Made by a program: the position numbers and the translations under genes | Source: DASUKL01 sp036278755 | Lineage (GTDB): Bacteria; Chloroflexota; Limnocylindria; Limnocylindrales; CSP1-4 | NCBI GenBank assembly: GCA_036278755.1 | Contig: DASUKL010000142.1 | Span: 1-7,293 of the forward strand | Reading direction: 5' to 3' | Length of the DNA: 7,293 bases | In this document: in pieces, positions 1 through 7,053 of the stretch | How the letters are laid out: every line of letters begins with the position of its first letter | How positions within the stretch are numbered: the stretch's first letter is position 1 | The notes under the pieces: model-generated | What the model was told of the DNA's origin: nothing | The model's database searches: none | Seen by the model: only the letters and a program-made list of their open reading frames with translations

Positions 1-20
1 GTCGGCCAGGCGCGACGCGG

Positions 21-26
21 TACAGT
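21..26 (+). promoter_or_regulatory. possible -10 element just upstream of coxD
   Basis: The hexamer TACAGT fits the TANNNT pattern of a housekeeping -10 box and ends 7 bases before the ATG at 34. That spacing would put the transcription start on or next to the ATG, as in leaderless mRNAs common in high-GC bacteria. The -35 region would lie outside the window, so this cannot be confirmed. The reading frame of coxD is also open to the left edge, so the hexamer could simply be coding sequence. Confidence 0.3.
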
Positions 27-33
27 GGAGCGG

Positions 34-963
34 ATGAGCCACAACGGCGCCCACCCCGAGCCTGACCTCGACACCATCGAGGGGCTCCAGGCCGCCTTCC
101 GGGGCCAGGGCTACGTCTGCGATCGGGACCTGGCCACGGTCGCCTTCCTGGCCCTCCGGCTGGGCCGGCCGCTGCTGCTCGAGGGGGAGGCCGGGGTCGG
201 CAAGACGGAGGTCGCCAAGGTCCTCGCGGCCATCCTGGGGGCCCGCCTCATCCGCCTCCAGTGCTACGAGGGCCTCGACGTCAACACCGCCGTTTACGAG
301 TGGAACTACCCCCGCCAGATGCTGGAGATCCGGCTCCGGGAGGCGCGCGGCGAAGGCCAGCAGGCGACAGCCCACGACATCTTCGGACCGGAGTTCCTCA
401 TCCGCCGCCCGCTCCTCCAGGCCCTCGATGCGCACGAGGGAGTGGCGCCGGTCCTGCTCATCGACGAGATCGACCGGGCCGACGAGGAGTTCGAGGCCTA
501 CCTGCTCGAGATCCTCTCTGACTTCCAGGTGACGGTGCCCGAGATCGGCACGATCAGGGCCGAGCGGCCGCCTCGGGTCATCGTCACCTCGAACCGGACC
601 CGCGAGGTCCATGACGCCCTGAAGCGCCGCTGTCTCTACCACTGGATCGACTATCCGAGCGCGGGCAAGGAGTACGAGATCGTCCTGGCCCGGCTGCCCG
701 ACCTGCCCGCCCGCCTGGCTCGCCAGGTCGTCGGCTTCGTCCAGGAGCTGCGGGCCACGGACTTGACGAAACTGCCGGGCATCGCCGAGACGCTCGACTG
801 GGCCGCGGCGCTCGTGGCCCTCGGGGCGGACGACCTCAGCCCGGCCGTCGTGGAGCAAACGCTGGGGGTCCTCCTGAAGTACCAGGAAGACGTGCGGGCG
901 GTGAAGGGGCCTGTGGCCGAGATGGCCCTGGCCGAGGCGGCGGGTCGTGACTGGGGGCGCTGA
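34..963 (+). CDS. coxD: CoxD-like MoxR-family AAA+ ATPase
   Basis: This 309-residue protein (from the ATG at 34) is a MoxR-type AAA+ ATPase of the CoxD group. Seen in the sequence: Walker A GEAGVGKT at 51-58, Walker B VLLIDEID at 140-147, a sensor-1 SN pair at 186-187 and an arginine-finger-like ALKRRC at 195-200. The stretch LQCYEGLDVNTAVYEWNYPR after Walker A is typical of this family, and the length matches it. In the known Oligotropha CO dehydrogenase system, CoxD is a membrane-associated ATPase chaperone needed to build the sulfur/copper part of the Mo active site in the large subunit. It normally works with the VWA protein encoded next to it, as here, where coxE overlaps its end by 17 bases. 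The start is uncertain: the frame is open to the left edge and a GTG at 25 is in frame. The ATG is preferred because GTG lies inside a possible -10 box. Confidence 0.88.
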   Translation: MSHNGAHPEPDLDTIEGLQAAFRGQGYVCDRDLATVAFLALRLGRPLLLEGEAGVGKTEVAKVLAAILGARLIRLQCYEGLDVNTAVYEWNYPRQMLEIRLREARGEGQQATAHDIFGPEFLIRRPLLQALDAHEGVAPVLLIDEIDRADEEFEAYLLEILSDFQVTVPEIGTIRAERPPRVIVTSNRTREVHDALKRRCLYHWIDYPSAGKEYEIVLARLPDLPARLARQVVGFVQELRATDLTKLPGIAETLDWAAALVALGADDLSPAVVEQTLGVLLKYQEDVRAVKGPVAEMALAEAAGRDWGR

Positions 964-2383
964 GCGCGGCCGGGGCCGGACAGATCCTCGCTCGGCCCCG
1001 GACGACGAAGGCCTTGGCCCCTGGGACCCGGGCCGGGTGCGGGGCGAGCCGTTCGTGCGCAACGCCCTGCTCTTCGGGCGCATCCTGCGTCGGGTGGGGC
1101 TGGCCGCCGACCTGCCCGCCGTGCTCGACTTCGGGCGCGCCCTGACCCTCGTGGATCTGGGCGATCGGGCCGAGGTCAGGTCGGCCGGGGCGGCCCTCTT
1201 CTGCCGCCGGCGCGAGGATCTCGCACCGTACCGCTTGGCCTTCGAGCGCTTCTGGCGCCGCCACGGCGCCTGGCGGGAGATGGCCGGACCGCCGGCCGCG
1301 GATGCCCTGGACCTGTCCGACGAGCGGCCGGCCGGGCTCGGTGAGCGCGGCGAGCGGGAGGGCGGTGCCGACGAGGCCCAGGATGAGGCCGGCGAAGAGG
1401 CCGCGGCCGCGCTGGCCATCGCCCCCGAGGCCTACAGCGCCGCCGAATCGCTCCGCCATCGCGACTTCGAGCGGATGTCCACGGCCGAGCTGCGCGCGGC
1501 GGCCCGCCTCATCGACCGGCTGGTGCCCCGCCTCGAACAGCGCCGGACGCGCCGCTGGGAGGTACACGGGCACGGCCAGACCCTGGCCCCGCGGCAGATG
1601 CTCCGGCGGAACCTGGCCACGGGGGGTGATCCGTTGACCTGGCTCTGGCGTCGGCCAGTCCAGCGGCCGCGTTCGATCGTCCTCATCTGCGACATCTCGG
1701 GCTCCATGGAGCGACACTCCCGCCTCCTCCTTCGCTTCGCCCAGGCCCTCACCCGTTCCCGGGTGCCGACCGAGGCCTTCGTCTTCGGGACGCGGCTCAC
1801 CCGGGTCACCCGTCAGCTCAAGGGCCCCGACCCCGATCGAGCCCTCTCGCGCGTGGCCGACAGCGTGACCGACTGGTCCGGCGGCACCCGCATCGGGGCC
1901 TCCTTCGCGGAGTTCAACCGTCGCTGGGCCCGCCGGGCGCTGCGCTCGAGCGGGGTCGTGGTCGTGGTCAGCGACGGCTGGGACCGAGGCGATCCGGCCC
2001 TCGTGGGCAGCGAGACGGCCCGCCTCCGCCGCAACTGCCACCGCCTCGTCTGGCTGAACCCGTTGGCCGGGGCGGACGGGTACCGGCCCCTGGCGGCGGG
2101 CATGGCCGCCGCCTACCCCTACCTTGACGACTTCCTGCCGGCCAACGACCTGGCCAGCCTGGAGCACTTGGCCCGGCTGCTGGGCCAGCGCGACCGGCGC
2201 CGGCAGGCCCTGCGCCGCCTCAGCCCCTCGACCGGGCCAGGATCGGCGACCGGGCCGGGATCGGCGACCGGGACGGGATCGGCGACCGGGCCTGGGTGGG
2301 CGACCACGCCGGGACCACGATCGGTGACGCCGGGCCGCGAGGGAGCCGGCCTGCCGGTCGGCTTCGGACGAGGATGGCGATGA
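947..2383 (+). CDS. coxE: CoxE-like VWA-domain protein, partner of the MoxR ATPase
   Basis: The 478-residue product is a CoxE-type von Willebrand factor A protein. An N-terminal helical region (about 33-115) contains FVRNALLFGRILRRVGL, a usual CoxE opening. An acidic, low-complexity linker follows (about 125-160), then YSAAESLRHRDFERMSTAEL from 163, a CoxE hallmark. The VWA domain (about 243-400) has a full metal-binding site: DISGS at 249-253, SGGT at 311-314 and SDGWD around D343. In characterised cox systems CoxE works with CoxD and CoxF in completing the Mo-Cu active site. After about residue 425 the domain ends and a tail of TGPGSA-like repeats is added (see the repeat entry). The GTG start at 947 lies inside coxD and has no clear Shine-Dalgarno sequence; in-frame GTGs at 1037 and 1055 are alternatives, the latter closer to the conserved N-terminus. 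Overlap at both ends suggests translational coupling. Confidence 0.85.
   Translation: MTGGAERGRGRTDPRSAPDDEGLGPWDPGRVRGEPFVRNALLFGRILRRVGLAADLPAVLDFGRALTLVDLGDRAEVRSAGAALFCRRREDLAPYRLAFERFWRRHGAWREMAGPPAADALDLSDERPAGLGERGEREGGADEAQDEAGEEAAAALAIAPEAYSAAESLRHRDFERMSTAELRAAARLIDRLVPRLEQRRTRRWEVHGHGQTLAPRQMLRRNLATGGDPLTWLWRRPVQRPRSIVLICDISGSMERHSRLLLRFAQALTRSRVPTEAFVFGTRLTRVTRQLKGPDPDRALSRVADSVTDWSGGTRIGASFAEFNRRWARRALRSSGVVVVVSDGWDRGDPALVGSETARLRRNCHRLVWLNPLAGADGYRPLAAGMAAAYPYLDDFLPANDLASLEHLARLLGQRDRRRQALRRLSPSTGPGSATGPGSATGTGSATGPGWATTPGPRSVTPGREGAGLPVGFGRGWR
2231..2302 (+). repeat. four 18-bp tandem repeats coding TGPGSA-like hexapeptides
   Basis: Four consecutive 18-base units, each beginning ACCGGG and mostly ending GGATCGGCG, start at 2231, 2249, 2267 and 2285. 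A degenerate fifth copy follows. In the coxE frame they encode TGPGSA, TGPGSA, TGTGSA and TGPGWA (residues 429-452). Because 18 is a multiple of 3, copy changes keep the frame. The encoded tail is Gly/Pro/Thr/Ser/Ala-rich and probably disordered. Units 1-3 are nearly identical, suggesting recent expansion. Confidence 0.85.
2370..2373 (+). promoter_or_regulatory. ribosome binding site deciding the xdhC-fusion start
   Basis: GAGG lies 6 bases before the ATG at 2380 but touches the ATG at 2374 directly, so only the second ATG is properly spaced. The ATG at 2380 also forms the ATGA overlap with the coxE stop, the usual coupled arrangement. Confidence 0.55.
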
Positions 2384-4893
2384 GGGAACTGCTCGAGCAG
2401 CTGACGGCCTGGCAGGCCGAGGGGCTGGCCCTGGGGCGGGCGGTCGTCGTGCGCACCTTCGGCTCGGCCCCCCGCGAGGCCGGGGCGGTGCTCATCGGGA
2501 CCGACGACGGTCGCCTGGCAGGTTCGGTCAGCGGCGGCTGCGTGGAGGGCGCGGCCTTCGAGGAGATCCGCCAAGCCCGTGAGGCCGGCCGCTCGTGGGT
2601 CATCCGCTACGGCATCAGCGACGAACAGGCCTGGGATGTGGGGCTGGCCTGCGGGGGCACGATCGACGTCCTCATCGAGCCCCAGGTCCGGCCCCAGCTG
2701 ACCCAGGCCGCCGCCTCGCAGGAAGGCCGGGCTGTCCTGACCCTCCTGCCGGCCGACGCCCCGCCGCCCGAGTTCGGACCCAGCGCCCGAGGGCAGGGGG
2801 CCGCGCCGGGCGAGGCCATCGTCGTCGATGCCCAGGGCTTGGCCCTCGACCCGTCAGGGGCGACCGTGCCGCCGGCCCTGGCCGCCTACGCCCGGCAGCG
2901 AGTGGCCGAGGGCACGTCCGGGACGCTCCGCCTCGATGACGGCCGCCAGTGGTTCGTGGAGGCCTTCGGGGCCCGGCGGCGGCTGGTCATCGTGGGCGCC
3001 GTCCAGGTCGCCATCCCCCTCGTCAGCCTGGCCGCCACGTTGGGCTACGAGACGGTCGTCGTCGACGGCCGGGAGGCCTTCATCCACCGCGAGCGGTTCC
3101 CCCACGCCGACCGGCTCGTCGTGGGCTGGCCGGACGAGGTGGCCGACGAGATCGGCCTGGGGCCGGCCGACGCCGTGGCCGTCCTGAGCCACGACGTGAA
3201 GTTCGACGAGCCGGCCATCGTCACCGCCCTCCGCCGCGGCTGCCGCTACGTGGGCGCCGTGGGCAGCCGCAAGACCCAGGCCGACCGGCGGGCGCGCCTC
3301 CTGGCGGCCGGCCTGAGCGAGGCCGAGCTGGGTCGCCTGCGGGGTCCGGTGGGCCTCGACCTCGGTGGTCGAGCGCCGGCCGAGACGGCCCTGGCGATCA
3401 TGGCCCAGGTCGTGGCCGAGCGATACGGAGCCAGCGGCGGTCCCCTGCGAGCCAAGCCCCCGGCCGGGCCGGAGGGCCTCACCGGCCCGCTCCTGCGCCA
3501 GACGGCCGAGCTGGCCGTGGCCTTCCGCGAGGGCCTTGCGGAGCGGCGTGTGGGAGTGGCCCCGGAGGTCACGCCGACCAGCTTGCGCAGGGGTCTGGAT
3601 GTGCCTCTGCCCGAGGGCCGCACGCCGCCCGAGCAGGTCGTGGCCGAGCTGGCCCGGGCGGCCGAGCCGGGCATCGTCGCCTCGGCCGGGCCCCGCTACT
3701 ACGGCTTCGTCGTGGGTGGCGGGCTGCCGGCCGCCCTGGCCGCCGACTGGCTGACCTCCACCTGGGACCAGAACGCGGGCCTGTACGTCCTCTCGCCGGC
3801 GGCCGCGATCGTCGAGGACGTGGCCGGCCGCTGGCTGCTCGACGTCCTGGGCCTGCCGGCCGGATCGTCGGTCGGTTTCACCACCGGCGCCACGACGGCC
3901 AACCTGACGGCCGTCGCTGCGGCCCGCCACGCGCTGCTCCATGACGCGGGCTGGAACGTGGCCGACGACGGCCTGCAGGATGCCCCCAGGATGGAGGTCG
4001 TGGTCGGCGAGCACGTCCATGCCTCGATGCTGCTGGCCCTTCGCATGGCCGGCTTCGGGCGGGCCCGGCTGCATCGCATCCCGGCCGACGCCGAGGGCCG
4101 CATGCAGGCGCCCCAGCTGGCCGCGGTGCTGGCCGGGCTGGAGGGGCCGGTCCTCGTCGCGGCCCAGGCCGGCGACGTCAACTCGGGCGCCTTCGATCCC
4201 CTGGCCGAGATCGCCGCCCTGGTCAAGGCCCGGCCCGGGACGTGGCTCCACGTCGACGGTGCCTTCGGCCTGTGGGCCGCCGCGGACCCGACCCGGCGCC
4301 ACCTCCTGGCCGGCATCGAGGAGGCCGACTCGTGGGCCACCGATGCCCACAAGTGGCTCAACGTGCCCTACGACGCGGGGCTCGTCTTCGTCCGTGACCC
4401 GGCCGCGCACCTGGCGGCCATGAGCATCAGCGCGGCCTACCTCGTGCCCGCCCCGGGGACGGAGCGCGATCCCTTCGAGTACGTGCCGGAGATGAGCCGC
4501 CGGGCTCGCGGCTTCCCCATCTACGCCGCCCTCCGTTCGCTGGGCCGGGCCGGCCTGGCCGAGCTCGTGGAGCGCTCCTGCACCCTGGCCCGCCGGATGG
4601 CCGAGGCCCTGGCCGCGGCGCCCGGGGTGGAGATCCTCAACGAGGTCGTCCTGGACCAGGTCCTCGTCCGCTTCGGCGACGACGACGAGCTGACCCGGGC
4701 CGTCATCGCCGCGGTCCAGGAGGAAGGCACGTCCTGGCTGGGTGGCACGACCTGGCGGGGCCGGGCGGCGATGCGCATCTCGATCGTGGGCTGGTCGACC
4801 AGCGAGGCGGACGTGGACCGCTCGGCGGCGGCCATCCTGGCCTGTCTCGACGCCGCCCGTCTCGCCCCCGCCCGTCTCGATGTCGCCCGGTGA
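2380..4893 (+). CDS. XdhC/CoxF-type Moco maturation factor fused to a group II PLP-dependent decarboxylase-like domain
   Basis: This 837-residue protein has two complete parts. Residues 1-350 are an XdhC/CoxF-type protein: the XdhC_CoxI domain with FGSAPREAGA, SGGCVEG (C54) and GLACGGTIDVLIEP (C91), then a Rossmann-like XdhC_C domain from about 200 with VIVGAVQVAIP and VGSRKTQADR (294-303). Such proteins bind Mo cofactor and pass it, sulfurated, to molybdenum hydroxylases. A Pro/Gly-rich linker (about 351-370) leads to a full fold-type I PLP enzyme of the aromatic-amino-acid/glutamate decarboxylase family (about 371-830). This has TTGATTAN (501-508), H547 in EHVHAS (ring-stacking position), D626 in HVDGAFG (pyridine-nitrogen Asp) and K658 in DAHKWLN (Schiff-base Lys), so it should be active; its substrate is unknown. 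The reading frame has no stop and no good internal start at the junction, so it is a real fusion at DNA level. The start follows from the RBS at 2370-2373; the longer frame from 2296 is only the coxE tail region. Confidence 0.88.
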   Translation: MRELLEQLTAWQAEGLALGRAVVVRTFGSAPREAGAVLIGTDDGRLAGSVSGGCVEGAAFEEIRQAREAGRSWVIRYGISDEQAWDVGLACGGTIDVLIEPQVRPQLTQAAASQEGRAVLTLLPADAPPPEFGPSARGQGAAPGEAIVVDAQGLALDPSGATVPPALAAYARQRVAEGTSGTLRLDDGRQWFVEAFGARRRLVIVGAVQVAIPLVSLAATLGYETVVVDGREAFIHRERFPHADRLVVGWPDEVADEIGLGPADAVAVLSHDVKFDEPAIVTALRRGCRYVGAVGSRKTQADRRARLLAAGLSEAELGRLRGPVGLDLGGRAPAETALAIMAQVVAERYGASGGPLRAKPPAGPEGLTGPLLRQTAELAVAFREGLAERRVGVAPEVTPTSLRRGLDVPLPEGRTPPEQVVAELARAAEPGIVASAGPRYYGFVVGGGLPAALAADWLTSTWDQNAGLYVLSPAAAIVEDVAGRWLLDVLGLPAGSSVGFTTGATTANLTAVAAARHALLHDAGWNVADDGLQDAPRMEVVVGEHVHASMLLALRMAGFGRARLHRIPADAEGRMQAPQLAAVLAGLEGPVLVAAQAGDVNSGAFDPLAEIAALVKARPGTWLHVDGAFGLWAAADPTRRHLLAGIEEADSWATDAHKWLNVPYDAGLVFVRDPAAHLAAMSISAAYLVPAPGTERDPFEYVPEMSRRARGFPIYAALRSLGRAGLAELVERSCTLARRMAEALAAAPGVEILNEVVLDQVLVRFGDDDELTRAVIAAVQEEGTSWLGGTTWRGRAAMRISIVGWSTSEADVDRSAAAILACLDAARLAPARLDVAR

Positions 4894-6272
4894 CCCATCC
4901 GGCTCGCGTCGGCGCCGTCGTCCTGGCCGCGGGCGCGGCGAAGCGCTTCGGGGGCGAGAAGCTGCTGGCACCACTCCAGGATCGGCCGGTCCTCCAGCAC
5001 GTCCTCGACACGCTGGCCACCATCGGCCTGGGCGAGGTCGTGGTGGTCCTCGGCAGCGGCGCCCGGGCGGTGGAGGCCGGCATCGTCTGGCATGGCGAGC
5101 GGATCGTCCGCAACCCGCATCCGGAGCAGGGCCTCTCCTCATCGCTGCGGACGGGCATCGCGGCCCTCGGCGTGGGCCGCCAGGCGGCCCTCATCGTGCT
5201 CGGCGATCAGCCCGACCTGCAGGCCGACGTGATCCGGGCCCTGCTGACGGCCGAGACGACCGCCCGCCGGCCCATCGTGGTGCCGGCCTACGACCATGGG
5301 GGCGGGCGCAATCCCGTCCTCATCCGGCGCAGCGGCTGGCCCTGGATCGAGACGCTGCGCGGCGATCGCGGGCTCGGGATCTGGCTGGCGGAGCACCCCG
5401 AGGAGGTCCTCGAGGTGCCCGTGGAGGGCCTGAACCCCGATGTCGACACCCCGGCCGACCTGGCCCTCCTGGCCTGGGGCCACCAGGTGCGGGCCGACCG
5501 CGAGCAGGTCGAGCGCTGCCGTGAATCCGCCGACGGGGCCGACTTCTACGTCTCCACGAGCTCGATCTTCCGCGATGACCCCGACCGGACGGACGACCCC
5601 GTGCTCGACGCCCTGGTCGCCTTCAGCCGGCCCGACGACGTCTGGCTCGACGTGGGAGCCGGGGCGGGCCGCTACGCCCTGCCGCTGGCGCGGCGGGTTC
5701 GGGAGGTGGTGGCCCTCGATCCCTCGCCGGCCATGCTGGGCGCCCTCCGCGAGCTGCAGGCGAAGCACGGCATCGACAACGTCACGATCATCGAAGGGCG
5801 CTGGCCCCTGGGGCCCGACGCGACGCTGCCGGGGGCGGACGTGGCCCTCATGGCTCACGTGGGCTACGACATCGAGGCCATCGGACCGTTCCTCGATGCC
5901 TTCGAGGCGGCTGCCAAACGGACCTGCCTGGCCCTCCTGATGGAGCACGCCCCGGCCTCCCTGGCCGAGCCCCTTTGGCCGCCGGTCCATGGTGAGCCGC
6001 GGTCCCCGCTCCCGGGTCTCGACGCCTTCGTCGAACTCCTGCGGGCCCGTGGCCGCTCGCCGCAGGTCCAGCGCCTGCCCGTGGCCGAGCAGGCCCGGCG
6101 CTGGGAGGACCTGGAGGCCTTCGCCCGGCGCCAGACGTGGGTCGCGCCGGGCTCCGACAAGGAGGCCCGGCTGCTCGAGACGCTGCACGCGCTGGCCGTC
6201 CAGCTGCCGGACGGCGGCTGGACCATCCCCCACCCACCGCGCCAGGTGGGTGTCGTGGCGTGGACCGCCTGA
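4890..6272 (+). CDS. MocA/MobA-like nucleotidyltransferase fused to a class I SAM methyltransferase-like domain
   Basis: The product has 460 residues. Residues 1-194 form a MobA-like NTP transferase: VLAAGAAKRFGGEKLL (11-26) is the nucleotide-binding loop, GDQPDL (105-110) the metal-binding region, and GGGRNPVLIRR (137-147) and DVDTPADL (184-191) complete the fold. Near molybdenum hydroxylase genes this is most likely the MocA activity, CTP-dependent conversion of molybdopterin to MCD. Residues about 200-460 form a class I methyltransferase: WLDVGAGAGRYALPLA (252-267) is the SAM-binding motif I, D277 in ALDPSP the likely ribose-binding acid, followed by ADVALMAHVGYDI (316-328), HGEPR (367-371) and WVAPGS (417-422). 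Its substrate is unknown. The GTG start overlaps the previous stop as GTGA, without a clear RBS. A GTG at 5487 (residue 200) sits exactly where stand-alone methyltransferases would begin, so an internally started second product is possible. Confidence 0.85.
   Translation: MTHPARVGAVVLAAGAAKRFGGEKLLAPLQDRPVLQHVLDTLATIGLGEVVVVLGSGARAVEAGIVWHGERIVRNPHPEQGLSSSLRTGIAALGVGRQAALIVLGDQPDLQADVIRALLTAETTARRPIVVPAYDHGGGRNPVLIRRSGWPWIETLRGDRGLGIWLAEHPEEVLEVPVEGLNPDVDTPADLALLAWGHQVRADREQVERCRESADGADFYVSTSSIFRDDPDRTDDPVLDALVAFSRPDDVWLDVGAGAGRYALPLARRVREVVALDPSPAMLGALRELQAKHGIDNVTIIEGRWPLGPDATLPGADVALMAHVGYDIEAIGPFLDAFEAAAKRTCLALLMEHAPASLAEPLWPPVHGEPRSPLPGLDAFVELLRARGRSPQVQRLPVAEQARRWEDLEAFARRQTWVAPGSDKEARLLETLHALAVQLPDGGWTIPHPPRQVGVVAWTA
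6244..6250 (+). promoter_or_regulatory. Shine-Dalgarno-like site for the membrane protein gene
   Basis: AGGTGGG, one mismatch from AGGAGG, lies 9 bases before the GTG at 6260. It supports that start over the upstream in-frame ATG at 6137, which lies deep inside the methyltransferase domain and would add a Pro/Arg-rich out-of-frame-type N-terminus. Confidence 0.45.
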
Positions 6273-6994
6273 CCAGCCTGCCGCCCCCCGCCCCGCCGGC
6301 GACCCCGGCGCCGGGCGGGCAACCGGTCCGTTCGCCGGTCGGCCTGGGCGCCCTGGTGGGCGGCATCGCCGTGCTCGTCGGTACCTTCGCCCCCTGGGTG
6401 AGTGGCACGAACCCGCGTGACGAGCTGGTCACGGTGAACGGCTTCGACGGCGCCGGCGACGGCTCGATGGCCCTCCTCTTCGCCGTTCTCTGCCTGATCG
6501 CCCTGGCCAGCCGGTCGGTGGCCGGCAGTCGGACCCGCATCATCCAGCTCCTGCCGGGCGGGCTCGGGATCATCGGCCTGCTCTACATGATCGTGGCCTG
6601 GCGCGGCCTGCCCCAGACCCTGGAGACCCTGCGCAACCTGGGCGTGGACCCGGTCGTCCAGCCCTGGTTCTGGATCGAGCTCGCCGGCTCGATCATCGTG
6701 GCCCTGGCCGGCGTGGCGGCCACGGTCCTCATCATCCGGCGCAACCCGGTCCGGCGGGACACGGCGGCCGACGTCGACGCCTTCGACCGCGTCTTCTTCG
6801 TCCGGTTGGCCATCCGGCTGGGCGGCATGGTCGCCGGCCTGGCCGTCGGCGTCTGGCTGGCCATCCAGACCTACGGCTCCAGCGGCAGCCCCTTCGTGCC
6901 GGCCTACGGCCTGGTCGGCCTGGGCCTGGGCCTGGGCGCGGCGGCCCTCGTCCTCAGCCTCTTCGGGCCATCCGACCAGCGGAAGAGCGGTTGA
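6260..6994 (+). CDS. six-helix integral membrane protein, unknown function
   Basis: I do not recognise this 244-residue protein. A Pro-rich N-terminus (1-25) is followed by about six hydrophobic segments near 27-46, 68-86, 97-114, 137-160, 186-203 and 213-235. The first ends in a TFAPWVSG motif leading to a polar loop with GFDGAGDGS. The first four helices resemble the general plan of small actinobacterial/Chloroflexota membrane proteins with an F-L-P-W motif and a Gly/Asp-rich loop. The loop 160-180 (RRNPVRRDTAADVDAFDR) is charged and, by the positive-inside rule, probably cytoplasmic. The last pair of helices is very Gly/Leu/Ala-rich. The GTG start overlaps the preceding stop by 13 bases, so the gene is coupled to the Moco maturation genes. 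It may anchor maturation factors or the enzyme at the membrane, or be a transporter; nothing in the sequence decides this. No metal-binding Cys/His clusters are visible. Confidence 0.75.
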   Translation: MDRLTSLPPPAPPATPAPGGQPVRSPVGLGALVGGIAVLVGTFAPWVSGTNPRDELVTVNGFDGAGDGSMALLFAVLCLIALASRSVAGSRTRIIQLLPGGLGIIGLLYMIVAWRGLPQTLETLRNLGVDPVVQPWFWIELAGSIIVALAGVAATVLIIRRNPVRRDTAADVDAFDRVFFVRLAIRLGGMVAGLAVGVWLAIQTYGSSGSPFVPAYGLVGLGLGLGAAALVLSLFGPSDQRKSG

Positions 6995-7020
6995 CCCTGC
7001 AACTGATGGCGGGCTAGACT
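6991..7020 (+). promoter_or_regulatory. sigma70-type promoter for coxM and downstream structural genes
   Basis: TTGACC (6991-6996, five of six matches to the -35 consensus) and TAGACT (7015-7020, four of six to the -10 consensus, fitting TANNNT) are separated by 18 bases. The -35 box overlaps the stop codon of the membrane protein gene. Transcription would start near 7027, giving a leader of about 128 bases before the coxM ATG. This suggests the structural genes can be expressed apart from the maturation operon. Confidence 0.6.
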
Positions 7021-7053
7021 CGCCGGCAGACCGAGCTCTCGGCCCCGGCCGTG

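Noticed and set aside
836..2167. 443-codon open frame on the minus strand across coxE
   Set aside because: Antisense shadow of coxE, which has the VWA motifs; low-complexity product without a known fold.
2296..2379. Longer N-terminus for the XdhC fusion from GTG 2296
   Set aside because: The added residues come from another frame of the coxE repeat tail, whereas the conserved XdhC start and the RBS point to ATG 2380.
3000..3015. GAVQVA instead of the GAGHVA seen in other XdhC Rossmann domains as a defect
   Set aside because: As I recall, related XdhC proteins of this type often carry variants here and the rest of the domain is intact, so it looks like subfamily variation.
3430..3500. Frameshift or missing stop explaining the XdhC-PLP fusion
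   Set aside because: The same frame encodes conserved motifs on both sides with a plausible Pro/Gly linker, so no indel is needed; sequencing error cannot be excluded without reads.
2854..5142. 762-codon open frame on the minus strand
   Set aside because: It lies antisense to the XdhC-PLP and MocA genes, whose forward frames carry clear conserved motifs. Its product is a Gly/Arg/Pro-rich composition with no recognisable domain, as expected from GC-rich codon bias.
6137..6259. Longer N-terminus for the membrane protein from ATG 6137
   Set aside because: It overlaps the conserved end of the methyltransferase by more than 120 bases and adds Arg/Pro/Gly-rich shadow sequence; GTG 6260 has an RBS-like site.
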